DNA from: Chitinophagales bacterium | Lineage (GTDB): Bacteria > Bacteroidota > Bacteroidia > Chitinophagales > UBA10324 | DNA: 64,000 bases | Assembly: GCA_013816805.1 (NCBI GenBank) | Contig: JACDDS010000006.1 | Location: 62,001 to 126,000 of the forward strand | Reading direction: 5' to 3' | Shown here: positions 9,571 to 18,525 of the stretch, in pieces | Numbering within the stretch: the stretch's first letter is position 1 | Layout of the letters: each line of letters opens with the position of its first letter | The notes under the pieces: generated by a model | What the model was told of the DNA's origin: nothing | Seen by the model: the letters and a program-made list of their open reading frames with translations, nothing else | Databases searched by the model: none | Translations under genes and position numbers: made by a program

Positions 9571-10812
9571 TTATAAAGCAATGGCAATATCCGGATTGTT
9601 CTTAAGTTCCTTAGGATAACATAAAAAATATTTAATCACCGGCTGTTCGAGTGCAAGAATATTCGGCAGATCAGAAGCAGTTGTAATATCCTTTATTGAA
9701 CCATCATTGTATAAGATATTGATTGCACCTGAATCCGGGCTGTATGCATGGTTGCTGGTACTTTCACTAAAAACTAAATAATCCAGCTCATCTTCTTTAA
9801 GGTTTGAAACGTGTTTAAGTTGTTTTTTAAGAATCAAAATTTCCTCTTCATTTATTGATTTATCCCGTAATTCAACCCTGAATAATTTTCGGGACAGCAA
9901 GTTGCCAGACAACCAGCTTAAGATTTTATCATCATCATATCTCCACATTTTCATACTGCTGATAATGTCACTGTCATCAAGGTCACCAAAAGGTAATAGT
10001 ATTTGTTCCGGTGTTTCAGACTTAAACCTTTTCTCAAGAAAATAATTTAATGTACCTGTCGCACTTAGTTTTCTAATTGCTGAAATTTCCTTTGCACGCT
10101 GGATTACTTTAATAAGCATTTGCTCAGCAGCTAATACGGTTTTATGAAGGTATACTTGCCAATACATTAGTCGCCGCGAAATAAGAAATTTTTCTATTGA
10201 GTAAATCCCTTTTGATTCTACGAGCAATTCATTATCCCGGACTGTAAGCATTTTTATAATTCTGTCATAACCAATAATTCCTTCTGCAACTCCGCTGAAA
10301 AAACTATCACGGTTCAGGTAATCCAGACGGTCCATATCCAATTGACTTGAGACCAATTGATGTAAATATTTTTTTTTATAGTTCCCTTTAAAAATTTCTA
10401 TTGCCAGTGAGAGCTGCTGATCAAATTCGCGATTAAGCAGTTGCATGATTTCAACTGTAAGGATCTCATGAGAAATACCTTCAACTAGTATTCTTTCAAG
10501 GGTATGGGAAAAAGGCCCATGGCCTGCATCATGTAAAAGAATAGCAACGGTTACCGCTTCGGCTTCTTCAGCAGAAACTACTACTCCTTTATACCGAAGG
10601 ATCTCCAGGGTTTGATTCATAAGGTGCATAGAACCCAATGCATGTTGCAAACGGGAATGCTGTGCGCCCGGATATACAAGATATGTTAACCCTAATTGTT
10701 TAATGCGGCTCAGCCTTTGCATTAAAGGATGTTCTATCAGGTCGTATATCAGATCGGAGGGAATTGTAATAAATCCGTATACCGGATCATTAATGATTTT
10801 TCGCTTATTCAA
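9571..10812 (-). CDS. HD-domain phosphohydrolase (dGTPase/SAMHD1-like)
   Basis: This 413-residue soluble protein belongs to the HD superfamily group that contains SAMHD1 and bacterial dNTP triphosphohydrolases. The metal site is complete: HSRLQHALG with H52 and H57, HDAGHGPFSH with H94-D95 and H98, and a later aspartate in LDMDRLDYLNRDSFFSG, the segment typical of this group. By family it would hydrolyse dNTPs or a related nucleotide. The substrate cannot be read from sequence. As I recall, this gene next to lpxD and porX is a conserved arrangement in Bacteroidota. The stop is close to the end of the pseudogene. Confidence 0.85.
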   Translation of the reverse strand: MNKRKIINDPVYGFITIPSDLIYDLIEHPLMQRLSRIKQLGLTYLVYPGAQHSRLQHALGSMHLMNQTLEILRYKGVVVSAEEAEAVTVAILLHDAGHGPFSHTLERILVEGISHEILTVEIMQLLNREFDQQLSLAIEIFKGNYKKKYLHQLVSSQLDMDRLDYLNRDSFFSGVAEGIIGYDRIIKMLTVRDNELLVESKGIYSIEKFLISRRLMYWQVYLHKTVLAAEQMLIKVIQRAKEISAIRKLSATGTLNYFLEKRFKSETPEQILLPFGDLDDSDIISSMKMWRYDDDKILSWLSGNLLSRKLFRVELRDKSINEEEILILKKQLKHVSNLKEDELDYLVFSESTSNHAYSPDSGAINILYNDGSIKDITTASDLPNILALEQPVIKYFLCYPKELKNNPDIAIAL

Positions 10813-11132
10813 AAGCAGAAATTTTAGTAAAATAAAAGTAAAATGATTATTGTGATCGGTATAAAAAACCTGCAGACAATTCCAGCACCTTCATTTGGTG
10901 CAACCATACAATTTCATAAAACAGGATAATAATTTGAATTGGAAACGGACCATATTGAATGCATAGGCTCGGCAATATTTAAATTTGAAAACCGTTGCAT
11001 TAATTAAAATTAACAAAGGGAATTTTGGTTTAATGTATTATTTTTCTATTTGCCTTCATTATTAAAGTAAATTAAGGAACAACTGCTACTCTTTACTTGT
11101 TTTATTAATTCTAATTAGTAAATTTTTACAAT
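10813..11132. other. Intergenic region between the HD gene and porX
   Basis: These 320 A+T-rich bases separate two divergent genes and must hold both promoters. I found no perfect TAnnTTTG near either start; TATTTTTC at about 11037 is one mismatch away. I see no RNA gene, repeat or reading frame of note. Confidence 0.4.
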
Positions 11133-12689
11133 ATGGCTAATGAACCTACCATCTTATGGGTGGACGATGAAATTGAATTGCTCAAACCGCAAATTCTTTT
11201 TTTAAGAGAAAAGGGTTATCATATCATTGAAGCAAGCAATGGCATAGATGCTATAGAAAAATGCAAAGAAGAAGTTTTGGATATTGTTTTTCTGGACGAG
11301 CAAATGCCGGGAATGAGCGGAATTGAAACGTTAACAGATATAAAGTCTGTGCAACCGAATATTCCTATAGTGATGATCACCAAGAGTGAAGAGGAGAATT
11401 TAATGGAGGAAGCCATAGGTTCGCAGATCAGCGATTATCTTATAAAGCCGGTTAAGCCGCAACAAGTGCTTCTTACATTAAAGAAGCTGCTCGACAACAG
11501 GCGATTGATCAGTGAGAAAACAACTTCTGCGTACCAGCAGCAGTTCCAGCAGATCTTCTCACGTATAAGTATGGGATTAAATTATGAGGAGTGGGCAGAA
11601 ATATACCGCAAGCTAATATATTGGGAACTGGAGCTTGACCGGTCAAAAATTGCTGAAATGCGCGATGTTTTGGTAATGCAAAAATCAGAAGCGAATACTG
11701 AGTTTTGTAAGTTCATTGCTAAAAATTATAAATCATGGTTAAGTAAAACAGATGGAGATGCGCCCACGCTTTCTCATAACCTGATGCGCCATAAGGTATT
11801 TCCGTACCTGGAACCAGGTATTCCTACATTCTTAATACTCATCGATAACCTGAGGTTTGATCAGTGGAAAACTATTCAACCTTCTATCTCGGAATCTTTT
11901 AGGATCACGGATGAAGACTATTACTACAGCATTTTGCCCACTTCCACTCACTACAGCCGGAATGCCATTTTCTCCGGACTCATGCCACTTGATATTGAGA
12001 AGCGTTTTCCTAATTTCTGGTTAAATGATGAAGAGGAAGGAGGTAAGAACATGCATGAACAGGATTTTCTTTCAGACCAGATTTCACGGCTCAAGAAAAA
12101 CCTGAAACTATCGTATACCAAGATCACTAATTTTAATGATGGTAAGAATTTGGTCGATGGCATCTACAACATGCTTAACAATGATTTAAATGTCATCGTG
12201 TATAATTTCGTTGACATGCTTTCTCATGCACGTACCGAGATGGACGTACTTAAAGAGTTGGCAAGTGATGAAACTTCTTACCGCTCTATTACTCAATCAT
12301 GGTTTGATCATTCGCCACTGCACGATGCTTTAATGAGGATTGCCGAAAAAAATGTAAACCTTGTCATCACCACCGATCATGGAACCATTAGAGTAAAAGA
12401 ACCAGCCAAAGTTATAGGTGACCGGGATACTACGACCAATCTTCGTTATAAGCATGGAAAAAATTTGAATTATAATCCGAAAGATGTTCTGGAAGTTCGC
12501 AATCCGCATGAATTTCTTTTACCTAAACCTCATGTAAGCTCTTCTTATATTTTTGCGAAAGAGGATAAGTTCTTTGTTTATCCGAATAATTACAACTATC
12601 ACGTAAACCTGTATCGCAACACCTTTCAGCATGGCGGCATTTCTCTGGAGGAAATGATAGTGCCGGTGATCCGGTTAACGAAAAAATAA
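11133..12689 (+). CDS. porX: Type IX secretion regulator PorX (response regulator with PglZ domain)
   Basis: PorX, with the kinase PorY, controls expression of the type IX secretion machinery. The 518-residue protein has an N-terminal receiver domain (1 to about 125) with acidic residues D11-D12, the phospho-acceptor D55 (VFLDEQMPG) and a lysine in YLIKPVKP, then a linker and a C-terminal PglZ/alkaline-phosphatase-like domain (about 200-518). The PglZ domain shows LILIDNLRFDQW, a nucleophile threonine in the TSTHYSRN segment (about 271) and TTDHGT. In Porphyromonas this domain is a zinc phosphodiesterase acting on oligonucleotides. porT lies 9 kb away. Confidence 0.93.
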   Translation: MANEPTILWVDDEIELLKPQILFLREKGYHIIEASNGIDAIEKCKEEVLDIVFLDEQMPGMSGIETLTDIKSVQPNIPIVMITKSEEENLMEEAIGSQISDYLIKPVKPQQVLLTLKKLLDNRRLISEKTTSAYQQQFQQIFSRISMGLNYEEWAEIYRKLIYWELELDRSKIAEMRDVLVMQKSEANTEFCKFIAKNYKSWLSKTDGDAPTLSHNLMRHKVFPYLEPGIPTFLILIDNLRFDQWKTIQPSISESFRITDEDYYYSILPTSTHYSRNAIFSGLMPLDIEKRFPNFWLNDEEEGGKNMHEQDFLSDQISRLKKNLKLSYTKITNFNDGKNLVDGIYNMLNNDLNVIVYNFVDMLSHARTEMDVLKELASDETSYRSITQSWFDHSPLHDALMRIAEKNVNLVITTDHGTIRVKEPAKVIGDRDTTTNLRYKHGKNLNYNPKDVLEVRNPHEFLLPKPHVSSSYIFAKEDKFFVYPNNYNYHVNLYRNTFQHGGISLEEMIVPVIRLTKK

Positions 12690-12778
12690 ATGCCCTTTTT
12701 CGTTTAGATATTTTTAGTTTTCCAATATCAATTTATTCCTTTTAAATAGCTCCTTTAGTATACACTTTTGGTGTTGAT

Positions 12779-12786
12779 TACTTTTG
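12779..12786 (+). promoter_or_regulatory. Possible -7 element upstream of the PhoH gene
   Basis: TACTTTTG matches TAnnTTTG and lies 54 bases before the ATG. There is no good TTG at the expected distance upstream. Confidence 0.35.
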
Positions 12787-12840
12787 GCGTTTTACGATTG
12801 CTGCTGCACTTCGTCTTTCTAATTTTAGAAAATTTTTATA

Positions 12841-14175
12841 ATGACTGATGCCGACCGTAAGATTTTTGTGCTGGATACCTCTGTAATTCTTTATGACCAT
12901 ACTGCCATTAAAAACTTTAAGGAACATGATGTAGTTGTTCCGATCACTGTTTTGGAGGAACTTGATAATTTCAAGAAGGGTAACGATGAAAAAAATTTTT
13001 CTGCCCGTGAATTTATAAGATATATAGATAAGATAAGCGGTACCAACTCTCTTCAAAACTGGGTATCAATTAACGGTAATGGTCATGGACTTTTTAAGAT
13101 TGCATTGAGCCAGGCAAATGGAATGGATGCTGAAAAAATTTTTGGAGATCCCAAGGCAGATCATAAAATACTTAATTCTGCTCTGTACATTCAAAGGCAA
13201 TATCCGGCTAGGAAAGTAGTATTGGTCACCAAAGACATAAACCTGCGCATAAAAGCTAAGTCACTTAATCTTATTGCAGAAGACTATGAAACCGGTAAAA
13301 TCGGAAATGCTGAAAAGCTTTATACAGGAAAAACTACCAGTGAAAAAATTTCTTCTAATGCTGTTACTGAGCTCTTTGAAAACGGGTTTTGTAATCCTGA
13401 GCTGATATTCAAAAAAACATCTCCGGTTGCTAACCATTACTATATTTTTAAAAATATAAAAACGCATGCTGTCCTGGCTATTTATAATCCGGTAAAAGGC
13501 TTGCTGGAGCGTGTGGAGAAAAGATCCGCATCCGCTATTCATCCAAAAAATGCAGAACAGGTTTTTGCCCTGGATGCTGTTTTAAATCCGCGTATTAAAC
13601 TGGTAACCCTGCAAGGAGTAGCCGGTACCGGCAAAACACTATTGTCCCTGGCAGGAGCTTTAGAGCAGCGAAGAAATTTTCACCAAATATATTTAGCGCG
13701 TCCCATTGTCCCTTTGAGTAATAAAGACCTCGGTTACTTGCCCGGTGATATAAAGTCAAAGCTAAATCCTTATATGGAGCCTTTATGGGATAATTTGAAA
13801 TTTATTAAGAATCAATTTAGCGAGAAGGATAAGGAATTCAGGCAGATCAATGAAATGGTGGAGAAGGAAAAGCTGGTGGTTTGTCCCCTTGCTTATATCC
13901 GGGGTAGAAGCTTGTCAAATATTTTTTTCATTGTTGATGAAGCCCAAAACCTGACTCCTCATGAGGTAAAAACGATTATATCAAGGGCAGGTATTAATAC
14001 CAAAATAGTTTTTACTGGAGATATCTACCAGATAGATACCCCTTACCTGGATTCACGGAGCAACGGCTTATCATATCTGATTGAGCGTATTAAAGGTAAT
14101 CCGCTATATGCCCATGTAACTCTTGAAAAAGGAGAGCGGTCGGAACTGGCAAACCTCGCGAATGATTTTTTATAA
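12841..14175 (+). CDS. PIN-domain PhoH-family ATPase
   Basis: This 444-residue protein joins an N-terminal PIN nuclease domain (about 1-140; acidic residues in FVLDTSVILYD, EELDNFK and ITKDINLRIKA-like segments) to a C-terminal PhoH ATPase. The ATPase has Walker A (GVAGTGKTLL, about 259-268), Walker B with DEAQN (about 364-368) and the ARPIVP segment typical of PhoH. PIN-PhoH proteins (YlaK/PhoH2 type) are thought to be RNA helicases/ribonucleases; that is family knowledge. It follows porX by 151 bases in the same direction but probably has its own promoter. Confidence 0.9.
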   Translation: MTDADRKIFVLDTSVILYDHTAIKNFKEHDVVVPITVLEELDNFKKGNDEKNFSAREFIRYIDKISGTNSLQNWVSINGNGHGLFKIALSQANGMDAEKIFGDPKADHKILNSALYIQRQYPARKVVLVTKDINLRIKAKSLNLIAEDYETGKIGNAEKLYTGKTTSEKISSNAVTELFENGFCNPELIFKKTSPVANHYYIFKNIKTHAVLAIYNPVKGLLERVEKRSASAIHPKNAEQVFALDAVLNPRIKLVTLQGVAGTGKTLLSLAGALEQRRNFHQIYLARPIVPLSNKDLGYLPGDIKSKLNPYMEPLWDNLKFIKNQFSEKDKEFRQINEMVEKEKLVVCPLAYIRGRSLSNIFFIVDEAQNLTPHEVKTIISRAGINTKIVFTGDIYQIDTPYLDSRSNGLSYLIERIKGNPLYAHVTLEKGERSELANLANDFL

Positions 14176-14225
14176 TGCCATTAAATAATCCTGGATACGT
14201 AAATGAAGGAAATACTGTAAATAAA

Positions 14226-14250
14226 AAAGGTTGAGATGAACTCAACCTTT
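14226..14250 (-). terminator. Terminator between convergent PhoH and OmpA-family genes
   Basis: A perfect 10-bp stem (AAAGGTTGAG, 5-base loop ATGAA, CTCAACCTTT) is followed on the minus strand by TTTTTT. It most clearly serves the minus-strand DUF937-OmpA gene, but the stem also lies after the plus-strand PhoH gene. Confidence 0.75.
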
Positions 14251-14272
14251 CCTAGTATACAATTTATAAAAG

Positions 14273-15469
14273 TTACTTTGCAACTAACTGCACTGAAATT
14301 CTACGGTCTGTTTTGCGTTCTTCGTCACTTGCAGTTGCAGGCATTTTAGCAAATTGAGAACCATAGCCTTCTGCACCAGTTACCTGAGAAGCCACACTTC
14401 CATCGGCTTTCAGAGCAGATGCCACTGTTTGTGCCCGGTCTTCACTCAATTTCTGATTTACTGCTGCGTCACCTGTATTATCAGTATAGCCACCTATTTT
14501 AATTTTAACTTTCGGATATGCTTTTAAAATCATATCTATATTATTAAGCTGGCTTTTACTTTCGGATGTTAAACTGGCACTTCCCATTTCGAAATTAATA
14601 TTATCAAAATCAAACCACTTATCTTTTCCTGCTTTACAGGCGTCATCATTTAGACAAGCAACTAATTGATCCTCTATTCCCCCCTTATAAGCATCTAATT
14701 CGGTACCATCAGCCAATTTTACCTTCATCGTTTCACGTTCGGTAGTAACCGGCGCTGCTTTTATCATGGTGGTAGTAGTATCAATTGTTGTAACAGGCGT
14801 ATTATCCTTATTTTTTAAACCCTGGCTAAGAAAGTAAAGCAATAAGGCCAGTGCAGCAAGGCCAATCAGAATAGGTACTGTTCTGTTAGGTTTTGCCTTA
14901 TTTACAGGAGCAGAGGTTGTGTTAGTATAAGTTTCTGTATTGCGATTACTATTTAACCCTAGCAGAGCAGGAATGGAAAAACCAGCGGGCATTGCAGCAG
15001 CAACTTTCTCTTTATGTTCAGTGAGTAACGAAGATAAACTGCCTGATGATAGGTTATTGGTCGTGGCATGTCTTCCTAATAAACCTATTACTATCGGAGC
15101 CAGCATACTCAATAAGGAGCTCGCAGAAGAGGATTTGATTCCGGAATGCCTGCCAACAGCATCTGTGATTGCACTGTGGCCTCCACCAAAAATGGAGCCT
15201 AGCAAAGAAGTTGAGCCGGAACCGGGACTGTTAAATAAACCGGCAGGATTGGTATACTCAGGATTTTTACCTGCCTGCATTACTTCATTTAGAAGTGAAG
15301 AGCCTTCACCTCTTTCTACTTTATGTATTAAACCGGCAATAATAGCGGGAACGGCAACACCCATCGCTTTAGTAACTGCAGTATTGCTCTCTCCCAAATG
15401 AGATGAGAGATTATCAATATGATTAGGTGTAATCATATTCATAACAGAATCCAGGATATTAAATGACAT
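14273..15469 (-). CDS. DUF937-OmpA fusion envelope protein
   Basis: This 398-residue protein has three parts. Residues 1 to about 185 form a DUF937-like (YidB-like) domain rich in Gly, Ser and Leu, with no signal peptide. A single membrane helix follows at about 198-216 (PILIGLAALALLLYFLSQGL) with a Thr-rich linker. Residues about 285-398 form an OmpA-type peptidoglycan-binding domain, with NFEMGSASLTSES, GYTDNTGDAAVNQKLSEDRA and the closing RRISVQL. The likely topology is cytoplasmic DUF937 and periplasmic OmpA domain bound to the cell wall. The role of the DUF937 part is unknown. It is convergent with PhoH, with a strong terminator between. Confidence 0.85.
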   Translation of the reverse strand: MSFNILDSVMNMITPNHIDNLSSHLGESNTAVTKAMGVAVPAIIAGLIHKVERGEGSSLLNEVMQAGKNPEYTNPAGLFNSPGSGSTSLLGSIFGGGHSAITDAVGRHSGIKSSSASSLLSMLAPIVIGLLGRHATTNNLSSGSLSSLLTEHKEKVAAAMPAGFSIPALLGLNSNRNTETYTNTTSAPVNKAKPNRTVPILIGLAALALLLYFLSQGLKNKDNTPVTTIDTTTTMIKAAPVTTERETMKVKLADGTELDAYKGGIEDQLVACLNDDACKAGKDKWFDFDNINFEMGSASLTSESKSQLNNIDMILKAYPKVKIKIGGYTDNTGDAAVNQKLSEDRAQTVASALKADGSVASQVTGAEGYGSQFAKMPATASDEERKTDRRISVQLVAK

Positions 15470-15903
15470 GTTTTGTAAAGTTTTTAGTTATAAAAATGTT
15501 ATTATTAATGAAGTCACGCTTTTCAATTAACATGCCATCTTTGAATTATCAATTGCTATTTTTTTGCATATTATAAATTTTATAATGCTGAAAGTACCTT
15601 TAATTTTTTTCTGAATACCTCGCTTTACCTCAAACACTCTGTATACATAATATATTAAGAACACCGTAAGGCAATTGCAAGCTTGTCGAGATAGGGAGAA
15701 GGCATGAAAGTTTTCCAGGTAAAATAAAATATCTGCTTCTAAGCTGCTTATAAACCGTATCGGAAAGCGTGCAATAAAATCAGGATAGTGCAAATTTTTT
15801 CGCAAGTTAGACCGGATTGAGTTTATTTATCAATATCCAAGTTTTAGAAAACTACTCCTGATTACCTAACAAAATCCTATTTTCGGTTCTCTTTAGATAA
15901 GTC
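15470..15903. other. Intergenic region between the DUF937-OmpA gene and dnaG
   Basis: These 434 bases contain a 92-codon open frame on the minus strand (15527-15805), but its composition and lack of any recognisable motif make it unlikely to be a gene. The TTATAAATTTTATAA stretch at about 15573 is a near-palindrome of plain A+T DNA. A TATTTTCG near 15880, one mismatch from TAnnTTTG, could be the dnaG -7 element. Confidence 0.4.
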
Positions 15904-17820
15904 ATGATTTCAACCCGTAGTAAAGAAGAAATTTTATCGGTATCACATGTCGAGGAAGTTATTGGTGAATATGTGAATTTAAAAAAACGGGGAGCGAACT
16001 ACGTCGGACTTTGTCCCTTTCATACCGAGCGTACTCCTTCTTTTCATGTATCTCCTTCAAAAGGAATTTATAAGTGTTTTGGTTGCGGTAAGGCCGGAGA
16101 CTCGGTCAAATTTATAATGGAACATGAAAAAGTTACCTATCCGGAAGCACTTCGTTTTCTCGCACAGAAATACAATATAGAAATTGAAGAAACCGGCAAC
16201 ACGCAGCAGGTACAAAATGAAAAACTGGTAAAGGAATCTCTATTAATTGTCACTCAATTTGCACAGCTGTATTACCATGATCAATTATTAAAATCCCAGG
16301 AGGGGAAAACGATAGGTTTAGCATACTTTAAAGAAAGAGGTGTAACTGAAGAGATGATTAAAAAGTTCTCGCTTGGCTATGCTTTAAAAGATCCTGAAGC
16401 ATTTACTCATACAGCAATAAAAAATGGGTATCAGTTAGACCTGTTGAAAAAAGCCGGATTAGTTGTACAGCGTGGAACATCTGATTCAGATTTTTTTCAT
16501 CACCGGATAATTTTTTCATTGCATAATTTATCGGGTAAGGCTATAGCCTTTGCAGGGCGGATAATGGCAAAGGCCGACCGTGCTCCAAAATATATCAATT
16601 CGCCTGAATCAGAGCTTTACCATAAAAGCCACTTTGTATATGGAATTTTTCAGGCCCGAAATGCAATCAGGCAAAATGATGAATGTTTTCTGGCTGAAGG
16701 ATACATGGATGTAATTGCGGCCCATATGGCTGGCATTGAAAATATAGTAGCCTCTTCAGGAACTTCCCTAACTCAGGAGCAAATCAAATTGATACGGAGA
16801 TTTACCAACAACATTACGCTGCTGTACGATGGTGATGCGGCAGGAATTAAAGCTGCTTTAAGAGGATTGGAGATTATGGCAGCTGAAGATGTAAATGTCC
16901 GGGTAGTATTGCTGCCGGATGGTGAAGATCCCGACTCATTTCTTCATAAACATGGAAGCACCGCAATGCGGGAATTTATTAGAAATAACAAAAAGCATTT
17001 TATTCAATTTAAAGTCGAATTGCTTTTAAGCGAGGCAGGTAATGATCCCTTGAAGCGTGCGGAGGTTATAAAGGACGTTGTTAACACCTTAGCCGTTATT
17101 CCTGATGTTGTAAAACGGTCAGTATTAATTAAAGAATGCAGCCAGATGCTTTCTATTGACGAACAAGTTCTAGTCATTGAAACAAACAAAATTAAGAGGC
17201 AGCAGCTTAAAAAGGAGTCTGTCTCTGCTGCAGGAGAAGTTAGCTCGGAATATGATAAAATTGACAAACGGCCGGAATCTTTGGAGATAACTTCTGTCAG
17301 CGGCGATAATTACCAGGAGCGGGATATTTTAAGAATACTTCTTGAATTTGGAACTAAAAAAATGAATGATGACACTAGTGTAGCTGAATATATTTTATCA
17401 GAGGTTAAAGAAATCCCAATAAGTAATATTTTATATCAGCTTATTATGCATGAAATGGAAGATCAATTGCAGAAAGGAAATATCCCCGACCTTCAACTTT
17501 TTCTTCAGCACTCAGATGCCCGTCTGCAATCCTTAACAGTGGATATAATCACTTCACCTTATCAACTCAGTGAGAATTGGAATAAGATGCATGATATATT
17601 TGTGAAATTGCCACAGGAAAATTTTAGAAATGATGTGGTAAGTTCCCTCGATCGTTTTAAGCTGAAGCATGTAATTAAAATGATAGAGGAGAATTTAAAA
17701 GATATTAAGGCGGCAACAGGAAAAGCTGAGGAAGAGACACATTATCAAATGGTGCACAGGAGGCTCAATGAATGGAAAATGTCTCTGGGGAAAAAAATGG
17801 GCACCGTGGTAGTGAATTAA
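15904..17820 (+). CDS. dnaG: DNA primase
   Basis: DnaG makes RNA primers for replication. The 638-residue protein has an N-terminal zinc-binding domain (C37, H40, C58, C61 in CPFH and CFGC), the RNA polymerase core with a Toprim fold (AEGYMDV near 265, YDGDAAG near 307), and a C-terminal helical domain for contact with the replicative helicase. The length is normal for Bacteroidota. The protein after about residue 420 is less conserved and lysine/glutamate-rich. It ends 9 bases before the stop of the convergent phosphopantetheinyl transferase gene. Confidence 0.97.
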   Translation: MISTRSKEEILSVSHVEEVIGEYVNLKKRGANYVGLCPFHTERTPSFHVSPSKGIYKCFGCGKAGDSVKFIMEHEKVTYPEALRFLAQKYNIEIEETGNTQQVQNEKLVKESLLIVTQFAQLYYHDQLLKSQEGKTIGLAYFKERGVTEEMIKKFSLGYALKDPEAFTHTAIKNGYQLDLLKKAGLVVQRGTSDSDFFHHRIIFSLHNLSGKAIAFAGRIMAKADRAPKYINSPESELYHKSHFVYGIFQARNAIRQNDECFLAEGYMDVIAAHMAGIENIVASSGTSLTQEQIKLIRRFTNNITLLYDGDAAGIKAALRGLEIMAAEDVNVRVVLLPDGEDPDSFLHKHGSTAMREFIRNNKKHFIQFKVELLLSEAGNDPLKRAEVIKDVVNTLAVIPDVVKRSVLIKECSQMLSIDEQVLVIETNKIKRQQLKKESVSAAGEVSSEYDKIDKRPESLEITSVSGDNYQERDILRILLEFGTKKMNDDTSVAEYILSEVKEIPISNILYQLIMHEMEDQLQKGNIPDLQLFLQHSDARLQSLTVDIITSPYQLSENWNKMHDIFVKLPQENFRNDVVSSLDRFKLKHVIKMIEENLKDIKAATGKAEEETHYQMVHRRLNEWKMSLGKKMGTVVVN

Positions 17821-17829
17821 AGAAGGAAA

Positions 17830-18483
17830 TCAGGTATTAATACTTTTATGGCAGACGTAAGCAAGCATGTAATTGTTAATCTTTTGATAAGATATTTTTA
17901 CTTCTTTTATATAACCATCCTTTTCAATTTTGCCTGATATCACACCTGATTCCTGGTAAAAAAATGGAACAACTGAAAGGTGTTTACTAAAATCAAGCTG
18001 CCTTTTTCCATACAGCTTATACATGGCTTCTTTTGCGCTCCATATGGTATAAAGATGCTCAGCAGTGCGCCGTTTATCAATGCACAATTTTTCCTCTTCG
18101 TTTAAAAATTTATTTGCCACACGCTCAATTTTAGGAGTAATAATTTCTATGTCAATACCAACTTCCTGATCTTTGCTGACAATCAGAGCGGATAAATTCC
18201 GAGAATGAGAAATGGAAATGTTAAATGGAGAGTTAACAATCGCGGGTTTACCATTCAGATCGTTTTCCAGATGTATAAACTGATCCGTTTCCAGCATTGT
18301 CCTAATTAGAACTCTGCTTGAAAGCCATTGTAGTTTTCTACCTGGATTACGGATAGAATCCAGCATTAAATTTTCAGATTGGTTTAACAATAGTTGAGAG
18401 CTAAACCAATCTAATGGTTCATCGATATGCCAGATACCTAATAGGGTATTGTCAGCAACCCGTTGCTTTTGAATTAAAGGCAT
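17830..18483 (-). CDS. 4'-phosphopantetheinyl transferase
   Basis: This 217-residue protein of the Sfp/AcpT superfamily transfers phosphopantetheine from CoA to carrier proteins. The family motifs are present: NISISHSRNLSALIVS, EVGIDIEII (metal-binding aspartate) and WSAKEAMYKLYGKR (WxxKEA). It is of the Sfp-like length rather than the short AcpS. It may activate the fatty-acid ACP or secondary-metabolite carriers; nothing here decides. It is divergent from the WD40 gene with only 42 bases between the start codons. A -7 element ends 5 bases before its ATG. Confidence 0.92.
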   Translation of the reverse strand: MPLIQKQRVADNTLLGIWHIDEPLDWFSSQLLLNQSENLMLDSIRNPGRKLQWLSSRVLIRTMLETDQFIHLENDLNGKPAIVNSPFNISISHSRNLSALIVSKDQEVGIDIEIITPKIERVANKFLNEEEKLCIDKRRTAEHLYTIWSAKEAMYKLYGKRQLDFSKHLSVVPFFYQESGVISGKIEKDGYIKEVKISYQKINNYMLAYVCHKSINT

Positions 18484-18488
18484 TAAAG

Positions 18489-18496
18489 CAAATCTA
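18489..18496 (-). promoter_or_regulatory. -7 promoter element of the phosphopantetheinyl transferase gene
   Basis: On the minus strand this reads TAGATTTG, a perfect TAnnTTTG ending 5 bases before the ATG at 18483. I see no clear -33 TTG. Confidence 0.5.
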
Positions 18497-18514
18497 ATTA
18501 AGCCGGGCGGAATT

Positions 18515-18522
18515 TATATTTG
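18515..18522 (+). promoter_or_regulatory. -7 promoter element of the WD40 gene
   Basis: TATATTTG is a perfect TAnnTTTG and ends only 3 bases before the ATG at 18526, so transcription would begin at or next to the start codon. It lies back to back with the element at 18489-18496. Confidence 0.5.
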
Positions 18523-18525
18523 CAT

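Noticed and set aside
15527-15805. A 92-codon open frame on the minus strand between the DUF937-OmpA gene and dnaG
   Set aside because: No recognisable motif, unusual composition, no promoter or coupling. Likely chance in A+T-rich DNA.
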